Assembly: GCA_910587735.1 (NCBI GenBank)
Contig: CAJUNT010000001.1
Location: forward strand, 62,001-126,000
From: an uncultured Clostridia bacterium
GTDB taxonomy: Bacteria > Bacillota > Clostridia > Lachnospirales > Anaerotignaceae
Reading direction: 5' to 3'
Length of the DNA stretch: 64,000 bases
Shown here: positions 8,265 to 17,840 of the stretch, in pieces
How positions within the stretch are numbered: the first letter of the stretch is position 1
How the letters are laid out: each line of letters starts with the position of its first letter
Notes under the pieces: model-generated
The model's database searches: none
What the model saw: only the letters and a program-made list of their open reading frames with translations
What the model was told of the DNA's origin: nothing
Translations under genes and position numbers: made by a program

Positions 8265-11243
8265 TTATGTTTCATTATCATCTGGTATGATATCAATATT
8301 GACATCAATATTATATTCGTTTGTAGCAGATACAGAATCATCTATTGTACTAGTTACAGTGAATTGTCCTGATACAACAGTTAAATTGCAATCAATAGGT
8401 AACATAAATATCAATTCAAATTCTGCATACCAATATTCTGATACTAATTGACAAGCAGATTCAGATGTTGCTTGTGCACAGTACTGTTCATTTTCTCTTT
8501 CACTATAAGGTATTGTAACAGAAAGTGTATCAATTTTAATTTTTTCTAATTCATTTTTTGCCATTTCTTCTGTTGGATAAGGAGGCGTTGTTTTAAAATG
8601 AACTAGTATGCAAAGAGAGTGAGGATTAGAGCGCTGTTCATCTATTAAAATACAATTTATTTTTGTATTTTCTATTTCTTTTAATATAGGTAATCTATCT
8701 GTTTCAAATATATATGGTTTTTTTGATTTTAAAATAATTTCAGCGGTATAAGCGGTATCTGCTTCAAATACTTCTGCAATATCCTCTCCATTTTTCCAAC
8801 ATAACGATTCTAAAGTATATTCTTGTTCATTTTCTAATGAAATCGTATTTAAAATTTGTTTTCCTATAATGGGTGTTTCTAAATCAGATATGAAAATATC
8901 TTCAATTATTTGTGCAGCAGAATATGTTATTGCTATTTCTGATACAGAGGAACAATATCCATTTTGTATTGCAATTGCTTTGATATTGATTGTTGTTTGT
9001 TCCGTTTGTTCTGGTGGTAATAGTATAATAGGAGAAGTATATTCTGTACTTTCCGCGGTTGGGTCACTATTATCCAATGTATAGTAATAATTTGTATTGT
9101 CCTGCATATTTTCTATTGTCAATATAACATCATCTGCACCATATTCAGGCGATGTATTGCTCAAAGATAATATAGGACAACATACGATTTTTTGTAATCT
9201 TTTTGATTCAAATTCTTGTAATGCTTTTTGTAATGTATCATATTCTTTTTGTATTTGATGTTGTGTAATAGACTGTTCTGATAATAATTGTTCTGAAAGC
9301 AATATTGTATTTTCAAATAAATGAAAATCTGTTTCATTTATATAGTATTGATGAAAGTTAATTTCATCTCCTGTATCACTTATGCTTGTGTTTTGTAGCA
9401 TTTCATGACACTGCTGAATTAAATGTAAAAGAGGTTGTTTATTTACTGTATTTTTGATTTTATAATCAATTTGAAGTAAATCAGTATATGCGAATATATC
9501 ATTGCTATATATTTTAATGGGCTGATTATGATATTTTGATGTTAATATTGTATTACAATCAGGTATCATTTTAATATGATAATTATTAAAGTTACTAATA
9601 TCATTTACTGTTTGTGTAATGTTATTTTGATATTGCAAAAGCAATGAAATATCAGAAAATGAAAGCGTATCTCCTTCTTTATAATGTAAATGAGAAGGCT
9701 GTGAAATCACTTCAATATTTTGTAATATTGCTTGTTCTATTACAGCATTTTCTGCCATAATGGTATTGGTATCAAAAACAATAATATTTTCAGCGATACC
9801 ATAATTTGTAATAGTACTACCTGAGCATTTTGAAAATGATATCAATTCTTTTAATTGAGCATCATTTTGTATAGTAATGTTGCAATGTGCATTTTGAGAA
9901 AGTGTAATATTATCTACTGTAACAAAAGATGGTATTATAATATTAGCACTTGCATATTCCTCTAAATGAATGAAAGCAACATTTCCTTTTTCTTTTGTAG
10001 TTAATGTATCAACAGTACCTTTTATTGTAATATGAGATTCTGAATTAGGTATCAATAGTAGTGTGTTAATTTTTGTATTACTATTCACTATTATATTAGA
10101 AAAAATTTCAGCAGTATCTGTAACAACAGTGTTATCATCAATATTTACATCATCATAACATTTTAAATTTGTTATTTCTGTATTTCCATATATTTCTATT
10201 TTTGATTTTGAAATAAGTGTTTTTATAGCATTATTTTCTGATGTGATTGTAACAGGCACAAAAGTAGTCATATGATTTATATTTGTAGTACCTTTTAAAA
10301 ATAATGTATTTGTATCATATTGATTATCAGATATTATTTCTACTGTTTTAGTAAATACAATATCTGTCAAATTTATAGGGGTATCTTCTAATTTTATTTT
10401 GACTGCTTGATTAATTGTTTTTCCATAAAATTCAGAAACATTATATTTTGTAATTGTAATAACATTTTGAGATGTTTGACTATGTTTATCTTTTGATGTG
10501 TTTGTATTATCTTTTTCACTTTTTTCATAATTTGATTTGAAATCTGATTTTTCTTTAGAAGGAATATTTGTAACAATATTATTATAATATATTTGATTTA
10601 TATTTTGATTTATGTTTTGATTTTCATTTGTATTGATGATTGCATTGGCACTACTTTCTATTCTATTAAGCATAGAAATTGTTTCTGCTCTTGTCATATT
10701 TCTGTTTGCACCAAAACTACCATCTTCATATCCACATAAAAAATTTTGATTTAACATAGCATATACTGCATTTTTCGACCATTCTGGAATATCATTATCG
10801 TCTATTGGTACAATAACATTTGAATGAGTAGGAATGTGTAATATATTATTAATTATAACAGCAGCTTGCGCTCTTGTAAGCATTTCATTGGGACGAAATG
10901 TATTATCTTCGAAGCCAAATACAATATGATTACTAACAGCTTTAGAAATATCATTATAAAACCAATCATTTTTAGAAACATCTTCAAAATAAATAGTACT
11001 ATTTTGTTCTGATGGCATCATAGTATTGATTAGGTGGACAAATTCTGCTCTTGTAATAGCATTATCAGGACGAAATGTGTTGTCTTCATATCCACTGATT
11101 TTTGCAGCATTTTGCCATGATGTAATTGTTTTTTCTGCCCAATGTCCAGAAATATCATTTGAAGTGAAAGAATATGCTGATGTGAAATGATGTGATAATA
11201 TCAATACTAAAATGAGTAATGTTTTTGCTAATTTCTTTTTCAT
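8265..11243 (-). CDS. Secreted S-layer-homology (SLH) surface protein with a chitobiase-C-terminal-like domain
   Basis: A 992-residue exported protein. A signal peptide (KKKLAKTLLILVLILSHHFTSAYS) is followed by three SLH repeats at about residues 29-76, 85-135 and 146-196, each with the pattern GYEDNTFRP-N-TRAE; SLH triplets anchor proteins to pyruvylated secondary cell-wall polymer. A polar Asn-rich linker (about 200-260) leads to a stretch of irregular beta-rich repeats (about 270-520) resembling a right-handed helix of short strands, and near residue 700 a region with YYYTLDNSDPTAESTEYTSPI resembles the CHB_HEX_C / FN3-like domain. No catalytic motif is visible, so a structural or adhesive role is likely. 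AAAAGGGG precedes the ATG. It is monocistronic and faces the sorbitol operon divergently. Confidence 0.85.
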   Translation of the reverse strand: MKKKLAKTLLILVLILSHHFTSAYSFTSNDISGHWAEKTITSWQNAAKISGYEDNTFRPDNAITRAEFVHLINTMMPSEQNSTIYFEDVSKNDWFYNDISKAVSNHIVFGFEDNTFRPNEMLTRAQAAVIINNILHIPTHSNVIVPIDDNDIPEWSKNAVYAMLNQNFLCGYEDGSFGANRNMTRAETISMLNRIESSANAIINTNENQNINQNINQIYYNNIVTNIPSKEKSDFKSNYEKSEKDNTNTSKDKHSQTSQNVITITKYNVSEFYGKTINQAVKIKLEDTPINLTDIVFTKTVEIISDNQYDTNTLFLKGTTNINHMTTFVPVTITSENNAIKTLISKSKIEIYGNTEITNLKCYDDVNIDDNTVVTDTAEIFSNIIVNSNTKINTLLLIPNSESHITIKGTVDTLTTKEKGNVAFIHLEEYASANIIIPSFVTVDNITLSQNAHCNITIQNDAQLKELISFSKCSGSTITNYGIAENIIVFDTNTIMAENAVIEQAILQNIEVISQPSHLHYKEGDTLSFSDISLLLQYQNNITQTVNDISNFNNYHIKMIPDCNTILTSKYHNQPIKIYSNDIFAYTDLLQIDYKIKNTVNKQPLLHLIQQCHEMLQNTSISDTGDEINFHQYYINETDFHLFENTILLSEQLLSEQSITQHQIQKEYDTLQKALQEFESKRLQKIVCCPILSLSNTSPEYGADDVILTIENMQDNTNYYYTLDNSDPTAESTEYTSPIILLPPEQTEQTTINIKAIAIQNGYCSSVSEIAITYSAAQIIEDIFISDLETPIIGKQILNTISLENEQEYTLESLCWKNGEDIAEVFEADTAYTAEIILKSKKPYIFETDRLPILKEIENTKINCILIDEQRSNPHSLCILVHFKTTPPYPTEEMAKNELEKIKIDTLSVTIPYSERENEQYCAQATSESACQLVSEYWYAEFELIFMLPIDCNLTVVSGQFTVTSTIDDSVSATNEYNIDVNIDIIPDDNET

Positions 11244-11880
11244 AAAAATCCCCTTTTACTACTATATTATGTGAATATAATGATATATAAAAAAATATAA
11301 AATTTATATATATCATTATTATAAATATACATACAATACCATATATAATATACAAAGTCTATAAAAATAATATAAATAATTTTAACTATTTATTATATAT
11401 TTCACAATTTTATTATGAGAATGTTTGTTCATATATAATAGAAATTGGTATCTATATTTTTGAAAATGTTTAGATAAGTGACATAAATGGCAATAATTTA
11501 AATGTAATTTTTTCAAATAGATAGGGTTTTTATAATAAGCGTATTGTTTAGTATATAAGTAATTTTAATAATATAATGAATAAAAAAGGAAAAATATATC
11601 ACAAATTTGATGAAAATGATAGCATTACATCATAAAAATATTAACTTATTTTATTTAGTAAAATATTGCAGATATATCATGAAAGTAGTATTGTGATTAT
11701 CTCTGTTCATATGAGATGTTTTGCTATTAAAAAAATAAAATTTGTTATGAAATATGCCTCTGCCATTCTTTTTCAAAAGGCGTGAAAAAGAATGTATTAA
11801 TTGAGATACCTTTTTTATTTATAATGAAATCACAAAGAGAACGTTACCATTAAATTTTTTTTATAAGGGGGAAACAAATT
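11244..11880. other. Long AT-rich divergent spacer upstream of the SLH gene and sorbitol operon
   Basis: This 637-base stretch has no credible gene; the only open frames are short and very AT-rich. Apart from the inverted repeat at 11764-11794 and a TATAAT at 11820-11825, I see no recognisable element. It must hold the promoters of both divergent units. Confidence 0.6.
11764..11825 (+). promoter_or_regulatory. Candidate activator site and weak promoter of the sorbitol operon
   Basis: CATTCTTTTTC (11764-11774) and GAAAAAGAATG (11784-11794) are a perfect 11-bp inverted repeat with a 9-base spacer. It ends two bases before a poor -35 (TTAATT, 11797-11802) that is 17 bases from a good -10 (TATAAT, 11820-11825). 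A palindrome directly upstream of a weak -35 is the usual place for an activator, here plausibly the PRD regulator encoded at 12783. Confidence 0.5.
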
Positions 11881-12702
11881 ATGAGTAAAGATTGGCTTGG
11901 ATTAACTGGAAAAACTGTTATTGTAACAGGAGGAGCATCTGGTATTGGAAAAGCAGTGTCACAAGAATTTTTGAACGAAGGCGCAAATGTTGTTGTATGC
12001 GATATGAACCCAGAAACACCTACATTTGAAACAAATGCAGAAAGCGGAAAATTATTATATGTTGTAACAAATGTAACAAGCATGGAAAGCGTGCAAACAA
12101 TGGTAGATAAAGCAGTAGAAACATTTGGTGGTATTGACATTCTTGTAAACAATGCAGGTATTAACATTCCAAGACTTTTGGTAGACCCAAAAGACCCAAA
12201 AGGACAATTTGAGTTAGACGAAGCTGTTTGGGACAAAGTAGTCAATGTAAACTTTAAGGGTGTATTTTTCTGTGCACAAGCAGCAGCAAGAGAAATGGTA
12301 AAAAAAGGAGAAGGCGTTATTGTCAATATGTCTAGTGAAAGCGGATTAGAAGGCTCTGAAGGACAAAGTGTTTATGCAGCAACAAAAAATGCTGTCAATT
12401 CTTTAACACGTTCTTGGGCAAAAGAATTAGGCAAACTGGGTGTAAGAGTAGTGGGGGTAGCACCTGGTATATTAGAAGCAACAGGATTGCGTACAATACA
12501 ATATGAAACCGCATTAGCTTATACAAGAGGAATTAGTGTAGATGAACTGCGTGCTGGATATAGCAAAACTTCTACAACTCCTTTGGGCAGAAGTGGAAAA
12601 TTAACAGAAGTTGCAGATTTAGTTTGTTATGTAGCAAGCAAAAGAGCAAGTTATGTACATGGTGTTACATTTAATGTGGCTGGTGGAAAAACAAGAGGTT
12701 GA
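11881..12702 (+). CDS. srlD: Sorbitol-6-phosphate 2-dehydrogenase
   Basis: A 273-residue short-chain dehydrogenase that oxidises sorbitol-6-phosphate, the product of the PTS, to fructose-6-phosphate with NAD+. The cofactor loop is TGGASGIGKAV near residues 17-27, followed by NNAGIN, the catalytic Ser in MSSESG and Tyr-Lys in YAATK; the PGILEATGLRT loop and the C-terminal GVTFNVAGGKTRG match the Gram-positive sorbitol enzyme. The reading AGGGGGAAAC precedes the ATG. It heads the operon of regulator, GutM, IIC, IIB and IIA, and this gene context is what makes the substrate assignment secure rather than a generic SDR. Cytoplasmic. Confidence 0.92.
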   Translation: MSKDWLGLTGKTVIVTGGASGIGKAVSQEFLNEGANVVVCDMNPETPTFETNAESGKLLYVVTNVTSMESVQTMVDKAVETFGGIDILVNNAGINIPRLLVDPKDPKGQFELDEAVWDKVVNVNFKGVFFCAQAAAREMVKKGEGVIVNMSSESGLEGSEGQSVYAATKNAVNSLTRSWAKELGKLGVRVVGVAPGILEATGLRTIQYETALAYTRGISVDELRAGYSKTSTTPLGRSGKLTEVADLVCYVASKRASYVHGVTFNVAGGKTRG

Positions 12703-12782
12703 TTGACTGCTTTTAGCCGTATGAGCGTGTATGACATAATGAAAAATACTATAAAAATTTTTCAGAGGAGGCTAAAAACAGT

Positions 12783-14720
12783 ATGAATAATTATTTCGCA
12801 GAGGATAGAAAATTTTTGATTATAAAGCTGTTACAGCACAATCATAATATTCCGCTTGCCGAATTAGCACAAAAACTCAATGTCAGTACACGAACAATAC
12901 GAAATGATATTAAAGTATTAAATGATATATTAGAAGATAGCGCTTTTATTGAAATAGAACAAGGTGAATGTTGTTTTTATATTACAGACCATTATGAATT
13001 AGAGGAAAGAAAGATTTCTTTAGAAAAAATGCAAAGAGATTTTGATTCTCCTCAAAAAAGAGTAGCTTATATTATAAAAACACTTATGACAAATGATAAG
13101 CCGTATTCTATGGAAGAATTAGCTTATGATATGAATTTAGGAAGGACAACACTTTACAATGAAATTAAGAAATTAAATGAAGTTTTGAAAAATTATGGTC
13201 TTTCTATTGAGGGAACACAAAACGCTGGTATACAACTAAAGGGAGAAGAATTACAGCTCAGACTTTTTATACTGGAGCATATTTATGATATGATATATGA
13301 GGAGGAAGCAATACAGGAAAATATACAAAATTGTATTGAGACATTATTTGAGCAGTACAGATTAGAAAGTACAACGGAAAAGAACTTTTTTCATTATGTT
13401 GTGATGTCAGTGGATAGAATACAAAGTGGTCATAGCTTAAAATATATGGACGAAAAATTTTATGTATTACAAAAAAGTAATGCATGGGATATTATTCAAA
13501 CGGTAGCAAATGAGTTACGACCACTTTTAAATAAAGAAATTAGCATAGAAGAAAAATTGTTTATGACAATTCCTCTTGCAGGTATGAGGACGCCAACAGA
13601 TTTAGAAAATATTTCTAAAATGGAATTGAAACAAAACATTGATGAAGTGGTAGAAGAAATCATTGCAAGTATAGGATATGAATTAAATTTATATTTAAAA
13701 AAGGATAATTTGCAAAAAGATTTTTATTATCATATTTCTTTTATGGTGAATAGGCTTCAATTTGGATATGTACTAAAAAATCCCTTAGCAGAAGAAATTA
13801 CAAAAAAATATCCTCTTGCTTATAAAATGGCAAAAATTGCAGCAAAAGTAGTAGAGGAAAAATATCATGTAACAGTGCCAGAAGATGAAGTAGGATATAT
13901 TACAGCTTATTTTGGAGCATATATATTGGAATATAGTATTGTACAGCAAAAACCCTATAAAATTGCTTTAATATGCAGTACAGGCAGAGGTACAGCAAGA
14001 CTAATTGCATCTCAACTCAAAAAATTATTAGACCATAATGCAGAAATGGATTTATATTCTGAAAAACAAGTATCAGCGGAATTATTAAATGATTATGACA
14101 TTGTATTTTCTACGGTGACATTACCATTTGAATCAAAAAAGCAAATTATAAGAATAAAAGATATTTTTGATGAAAAGGAATTGTTGCTTCACATACAAAA
14201 GGTAAAATATCTTGAAAAAGTTGATTTTTTAGGAGAAGAAACAAGTGGGGTATCATTGATTGCAGCATTGTTGGAAGAAGATACATTTTTCTTGTTAGAT
14301 GAAAAAAAGGGCTATTTAGAAAATACAAAAGTGATGATAGAAAAGTTAACAGAAAAGGGATTTGTGGACGAACGGTTTTGGGAAAGAATATCAGAAAGAG
14401 AAAAAAATTCTACAATGGTATTTGGACATAATGTTGCATTTCCTCATACTGTAAACAAGCAAAGAGAAGGAAAATTAGTATTTGCATTAGGAGTAAGTAC
14501 TAAAAAATTAAAAAGTGAATGTGGGGAGAACGTACAACTGATATTTCTGCTTGCTTTGCCCAAAAATAAAGAACTGGATGATTCGGTGTTAGTTAGAATT
14601 TATGATGAAATGATATCTATAGCACAGAATGAGCAATATATAGCAGAAATTACAAAAGCAGAAAATTATAAGCAGTTAGTAAGATGTTTTATAAAATTAG
14701 GTATTGGAAATTTATTATAA
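12783..14720 (+). CDS. PRD-containing transcriptional activator of the sorbitol operon (BglG/MtlR-LicR type)
   Basis: A 645-residue multidomain regulator. Two helix-turn-helix regions occupy the first 150 residues (IPLAELAQKLNVSTRTIRND; YSMEELAYDMNLGRTTLY), two PTS-regulation domains follow at about 190-390, then an EIIB-like domain with Cys398 in ICSTGRGTA and an EIIA-like domain with His555 in VAFPHTV. Phosphorylation of the PRD histidines by HPr/EI and of the EIIB/EIIA sites by the sorbitol permease normally tunes such activators to substrate and catabolite state. Its place directly after srlD, with GutM next, marks it as the operon's own activator. It binds DNA rather than RNA, judging by the MtlR-like layout; confident for family, moderate for target. 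Confidence 0.88.
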   Translation: MNNYFAEDRKFLIIKLLQHNHNIPLAELAQKLNVSTRTIRNDIKVLNDILEDSAFIEIEQGECCFYITDHYELEERKISLEKMQRDFDSPQKRVAYIIKTLMTNDKPYSMEELAYDMNLGRTTLYNEIKKLNEVLKNYGLSIEGTQNAGIQLKGEELQLRLFILEHIYDMIYEEEAIQENIQNCIETLFEQYRLESTTEKNFFHYVVMSVDRIQSGHSLKYMDEKFYVLQKSNAWDIIQTVANELRPLLNKEISIEEKLFMTIPLAGMRTPTDLENISKMELKQNIDEVVEEIIASIGYELNLYLKKDNLQKDFYYHISFMVNRLQFGYVLKNPLAEEITKKYPLAYKMAKIAAKVVEEKYHVTVPEDEVGYITAYFGAYILEYSIVQQKPYKIALICSTGRGTARLIASQLKKLLDHNAEMDLYSEKQVSAELLNDYDIVFSTVTLPFESKKQIIRIKDIFDEKELLLHIQKVKYLEKVDFLGEETSGVSLIAALLEEDTFFLLDEKKGYLENTKVMIEKLTEKGFVDERFWERISEREKNSTMVFGHNVAFPHTVNKQREGKLVFALGVSTKKLKSECGENVQLIFLLALPKNKELDDSVLVRIYDEMISIAQNEQYIAEITKAENYKQLVRCFIKLGIGNLL

Positions 14721-14742
14721 CAGTATAGAAAGGAGCTTTGCC

Positions 14743-15204
14743 ATGAACTTTTGGTTAATTGTCGTACTGCTGGGAGGCGGCTATTTATTACAATGTGTAT
14801 TTGGATTAATGCAAATGAAAGATTTTTCAAAAACATTTCGCCCTTTAAGACAAATGGGCAGAGTGGCAATAGGTCGAACAAACGGAGGACTGAGAGCAGG
14901 CGCAATTGTCATGTTTGCTATTGATGAAAATGGTATCATATTAAAAGGCAAAAGAATGATGGGCGTAACCGTTCTGGCAAAGTTTAAAGATTTTAATGGT
15001 TTTGAAGGAAAGAATGTAGGGGAATTGACACAAACCGATGTAGAAAAACTGCCAAAACCTTTACGTAAGGCAATATTAGATGCTGCAATGAACTACAATA
15101 TTATTATGAGCGGCGGTGAGATTCCTCCAAGACTTAGTTTGTTCCAAAAAATAGGACAAAAACTTTCTCCTAAAAAACCAGCAGTAATGTCAAAAACAGA
15201 ATGA
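14743..15204 (+). CDS. gutM: Glucitol operon activator protein GutM
   Basis: A 153-residue protein of the GutM/SrlM family. An N-terminal membrane helix (FWLIVVLLGGGYLLQCVFGLMQM) is followed by RQMGRVAIGRTNGGLRAGAIVMFAIDENG, the family hallmark. GutM assists expression of glucitol genes in enterobacteria and is regularly found inside PTS-sorbitol operons; its mechanism is not well defined, and membrane anchoring suggests it reports transporter state. ATG 14743 with AAAGGAG at 14729-14735 is preferred over an in-frame upstream start at 14704 that overlaps the regulator gene. It lies 22 bases after the regulator and 27 before the IIC gene. Confidence 0.88.
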   Translation: MNFWLIVVLLGGGYLLQCVFGLMQMKDFSKTFRPLRQMGRVAIGRTNGGLRAGAIVMFAIDENGIILKGKRMMGVTVLAKFKDFNGFEGKNVGELTQTDVEKLPKPLRKAILDAAMNYNIIMSGGEIPPRLSLFQKIGQKLSPKKPAVMSKTE

Positions 15205-15231
15205 AAATGATAAAAAAGGAGTGTAAAGTTT

Positions 15232-15777
15232 ATGGATTATGTAATTAAGTTTGCAGAAGGTTTTATGAATTTATTTAATACAGGTGCCTCTACATTTATT
15301 GGATGGATGAGTGGCATTGTACCAGTAGTATTGATGCTTTTAATTGCCATGAATACATTGATTAACTTAATTGGTGAAGAAAGAATAAACAAATTGGCAA
15401 AAGCATCTACAAAAAATCCTTTGTTACGTTATATGATATTACCATATTTAGGCGCATTTATGTTAGGTAATCCAACAGCATTGTCATTAGGACGTTTTAT
15501 GCCAGAAAGATTAAAACCAAGCTACTATGCTTCAGCTAGTTATTTCTGTCATACATCAAGTGGTGTATTCCCACACATCAATCCTGGTGAAGTATTTATA
15601 TTCTTAGGAATTGCAGAAGGTATTTCTACATTAGGACTTAGCACAATGCCTTTGGCAATGAGATATATGTTTGTTGGTTTAGTTATGAACTTTGTAAGTG
15701 GTTGGGCAACAGATTTTACAACAAAATTTGTTATGAAACAACAAGGTATTGAATTAAGCAATGAATTGAAAATGTGA
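15232..15777 (+). CDS. srlA: PTS sorbitol transporter subunit IIC
   Basis: A 181-residue integral membrane protein, the normal length for the glucitol-family IIC (EIIC2/GutA). Hydrophobic helices include FIGWMSGIVPVVLMLLIAM and YMILPYLGAFMLGNPTALSLG, and SASYFCHTSSGVFPHINPGE is the conserved substrate-channel loop. It forms the translocation path with the membrane half of the IIB subunit encoded next and hands sorbitol to the phospho-IIB domain. AAAAAGGAG lies upstream of the ATG. Part of the srlD-to-srlB operon. Confidence 0.93.
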   Translation: MDYVIKFAEGFMNLFNTGASTFIGWMSGIVPVVLMLLIAMNTLINLIGEERINKLAKASTKNPLLRYMILPYLGAFMLGNPTALSLGRFMPERLKPSYYASASYFCHTSSGVFPHINPGEVFIFLGIAEGISTLGLSTMPLAMRYMFVGLVMNFVSGWATDFTTKFVMKQQGIELSNELKM

Positions 15778-15816
15778 TAGTAAATAATTGATAATTTTGA
15801 AGGGGGATAATTCCAT

Positions 15817-16887
15817 ATGGCTGAATATAATGCAATTAAAATCGTAAAGGGTAGTGGCGGATTTGGTGGTCCATTAGTAGTAAAACCAGAAGAAGGCAAA
15901 GATAAATTAGTATATATTACAGGTGGCGGTGCAAAACCTGATATTGTAGATAAAATTGTGGAATTAACAGGTTGTGAAGCAGTAAATGGTTTTAAAACAT
16001 CTGTACCTGAAAAAGAAATTTTCTTAGTTATTATTGACTGTGGTGGTACACTTCGTTGTGGTATTTATCCACAAAAAAGAATACCAACAATCAATGTTAT
16101 GCCAGTTGGTAAAAGTGGTCCTTTAGCAAAACATATTACAGAAGATATTTATGTTTCAGCAGTTGGTGTAAATCAGATTAGTGATGCAAATGGAGAACCT
16201 GTTAATGCAGCAGCACCAGGCTCTACAGTATTGGGTAGTGTTTCTGAAAGCAAAACAGTAGAATCTACACCTGCATCAACAGAAGAAAAGAAAGATGAAC
16301 GTCAATTCAAATATAGTGCAGATAAAAAAGTATCTCAAACAATGGCAGAAGGCAATAAAGGCGGTATTGTTACAAAAATTGGTATGGCTGCTGGTAAAGT
16401 AATCAATACATTTAACCAAGCTGCAAGAGATGCTGTACAAACAATGATTACATCAATCATTCCTTTCATGGGATTCGTATCATTGCTCATTGGTTTGATA
16501 CAAGGTTCTGGTTTTGGTGATTGGTTTGCAAAATTGTTGATTCCTTTGGCTGGTACAGGTATCGGACTTGTTATATTAGGTTTTATTTGTTCTATACCAT
16601 TCCTTTCTGTATTGCTTGGACCAGGTGCAGTTATGGCACAGGTAATTGGTACATTGATTGGTGTAGAAATTGGTAAAGGAAATATTAATCCAAATTTAGC
16701 ATTACCTGCATTATTTGCTATCAATACACAATGTGCTTGTGACTTCGTTCCAGTTGGACTTGGTTTAGCAGAAGCAGAGCCAGAAACAGTAGAAGTTGGT
16801 GTTCCAGCGGTATTATATTCCAGATTTTTAACAGGTGTTCCTCGTGTATTGGTTGGATGGCTTGCAAGTGTTGGCATGTACGTATAA
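15817..16887 (+). CDS. srlE: PTS sorbitol transporter subunit IIB(C)
   Basis: A 356-residue protein. The N-terminal half is the soluble IIB domain (IKIVKGSGGFGGPLVVKP; DCGGTLRCGIYPQKRIPTINV contains the candidate phospho-Cys), followed by a polar linker of about 40 residues rich in Ser, Thr and Glu and then the membrane part (ITSIIPFMGFVSLLIGLIQG; FLSVLLGPGAVMAQVIGTLIG; NTQCACDFVPVGLGLAEAEPETVEVGVP). This layout is typical of SrlE/GutE. It receives phosphate from IIA and phosphorylates incoming sorbitol on C6 at the membrane. A GGGGGAT site precedes the ATG, 39 bases after srlA. Confidence 0.93.
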   Translation: MAEYNAIKIVKGSGGFGGPLVVKPEEGKDKLVYITGGGAKPDIVDKIVELTGCEAVNGFKTSVPEKEIFLVIIDCGGTLRCGIYPQKRIPTINVMPVGKSGPLAKHITEDIYVSAVGVNQISDANGEPVNAAAPGSTVLGSVSESKTVESTPASTEEKKDERQFKYSADKKVSQTMAEGNKGGIVTKIGMAAGKVINTFNQAARDAVQTMITSIIPFMGFVSLLIGLIQGSGFGDWFAKLLIPLAGTGIGLVILGFICSIPFLSVLLGPGAVMAQVIGTLIGVEIGKGNINPNLALPALFAINTQCACDFVPVGLGLAEAEPETVEVGVPAVLYSRFLTGVPRVLVGWLASVGMYV

Positions 16888-16923
16888 AATAGAAGTATAA
16901 AAAATATTTAAGGAGGAATTGAT

Positions 16924-17286
16924 ATGGCAGTAATTTATGACAACAAAGTGAAAGGTATGGGAGATTGTGTAGCAGAATTTGAAGATTCAGGTATGTTCAT
17001 ATTATTTGGTGATAATGCACCTGATACATTGAAAGATTATTGTTACAGCATTGATGTAAATCCTATTGCAGAGGAAATTAAAGCAGGACAAAAAGCAGTA
17101 ATTGATGGTAAAGAATACAACATTACAGCAGTTGGAAATGTTGTAATGAAAAACCTTGGAAATTTGGGTCATGTAACATTTTCATTTACAGGAGAAACAG
17201 AGGCAGAATTGCCAGGTACAATTTATTTAGAAGAAGCAAAAGTTCCTAAATTGGATATTGGAAGTACAATACAAATTGTTGCATAA
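16924..17286 (+). CDS. srlB: PTS sorbitol transporter subunit IIA
   Basis: A 120-residue soluble EIIA of the glucitol family (PTSIIA_gutA). The family blocks MFILFGDNAPDTLKDYCYSI, AGQKAVIDGKEYNITAVGN and LGNLGHVTFSFTG are present; the last contains the His that carries the phosphate from HPr. It works in the cytoplasm, passing phosphate to the IIB domain of SrlE. AAGGAGG (16911-16917) precedes the ATG. It is the last gene of the operon and is followed by a strong intrinsic terminator at 17365. Confidence 0.93.
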   Translation: MAVIYDNKVKGMGDCVAEFEDSGMFILFGDNAPDTLKDYCYSIDVNPIAEEIKAGQKAVIDGKEYNITAVGNVVMKNLGNLGHVTFSFTGETEAELPGTIYLEEAKVPKLDIGSTIQIVA

Positions 17287-17364
17287 TGAATAATAAACAC
17301 TTATAAATATTACTGAAATAAAAAGGTATGTTATAAGCAAGCACATAGTAATATCCCAATCTTT

Positions 17365-17405
17365 AAAACAGGTGTCGGATAAATAGTTTTGACACCTGTT
17401 TTTTT
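17365..17405 (+). terminator. Intrinsic terminator of the sorbitol operon
   Basis: AAAACAGGTGTC (17365-17376) pairs perfectly with GACACCTGTTTT (17391-17402), and the 3' arm runs into a tract of seven T. Confidence 0.85.
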
Positions 17406-17475
17406 GCTATATTAATGCTATACTAAATTGATAATCATTTTTTGAAAGTATTATCAATAAAAATATTATAATAAC

Positions 17476-17509
17476 AAAAAAAAGAACATCTTAATAAGAT
17501 GTTCTTTTT
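17476..17509 (-). terminator. Intrinsic terminator of the tRNA-Ser transcript
   Basis: Read on the minus strand, the hairpin with arms around AAGAACATCTTA/TAAGATGTTCTT sits 3 bases after the tRNA and is followed by a long T run (the A run at 17476-17483 on the plus strand). Confidence 0.8.
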
Positions 17510-17511
17510 AA

Positions 17512-17599
17512 CGGAGAAGGAGGGATTTGAACCCTCGCGCCGCGCAAACGACCTATACCCTTAGCAGGGGCACCTCTTCAGCCACTTGAGTACTTCTCC
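17512..17599 (-). tRNA. tRNA-Ser (anticodon GCU)
   Basis: On the minus strand the 88-nt sequence folds as a class II tRNA: acceptor GGAGAAG pairs with CTTCTCC, the D arm contains AGTGGCTGAAGAGG, the anticodon loop is CTGCTAA with anticodon GCT flanked by the CCCCT/AGGG stem, a long variable arm (TCGTTTGCGCGGCGCGA region) follows, and GAGGGTTCAAATCCCTC is the T arm. The discriminator base is G and CCA is not encoded. It decodes AGC/AGU. Confidence 0.95.
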
Positions 17600-17840
17600 A
17601 GAAGTTTTGACCTACTGTAAGCAATACTATATCATAAAAAGTAATGCTTGTCAAATACTTTTTTTATAATTTTTAAAATAAAAATACATTTTTATATATT
17701 TTGGGCAATGCTTTATAAAAATATAACAATAATAGAATAAAAAAATTGGTAGTATGTAAAGTTACAAAATTTTACTTGTAGTGATATATAAAAAATGTTA
17801 AACTAAATAAAAGGTAATTTTTTCTGTAAGGAGAATGGTC

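Noticed and set aside
16335..16877. Minus-strand 180-codon frame opposite srlE
   Set aside because: Antisense shadow of the strongly supported IIB(C) gene; no own signals.
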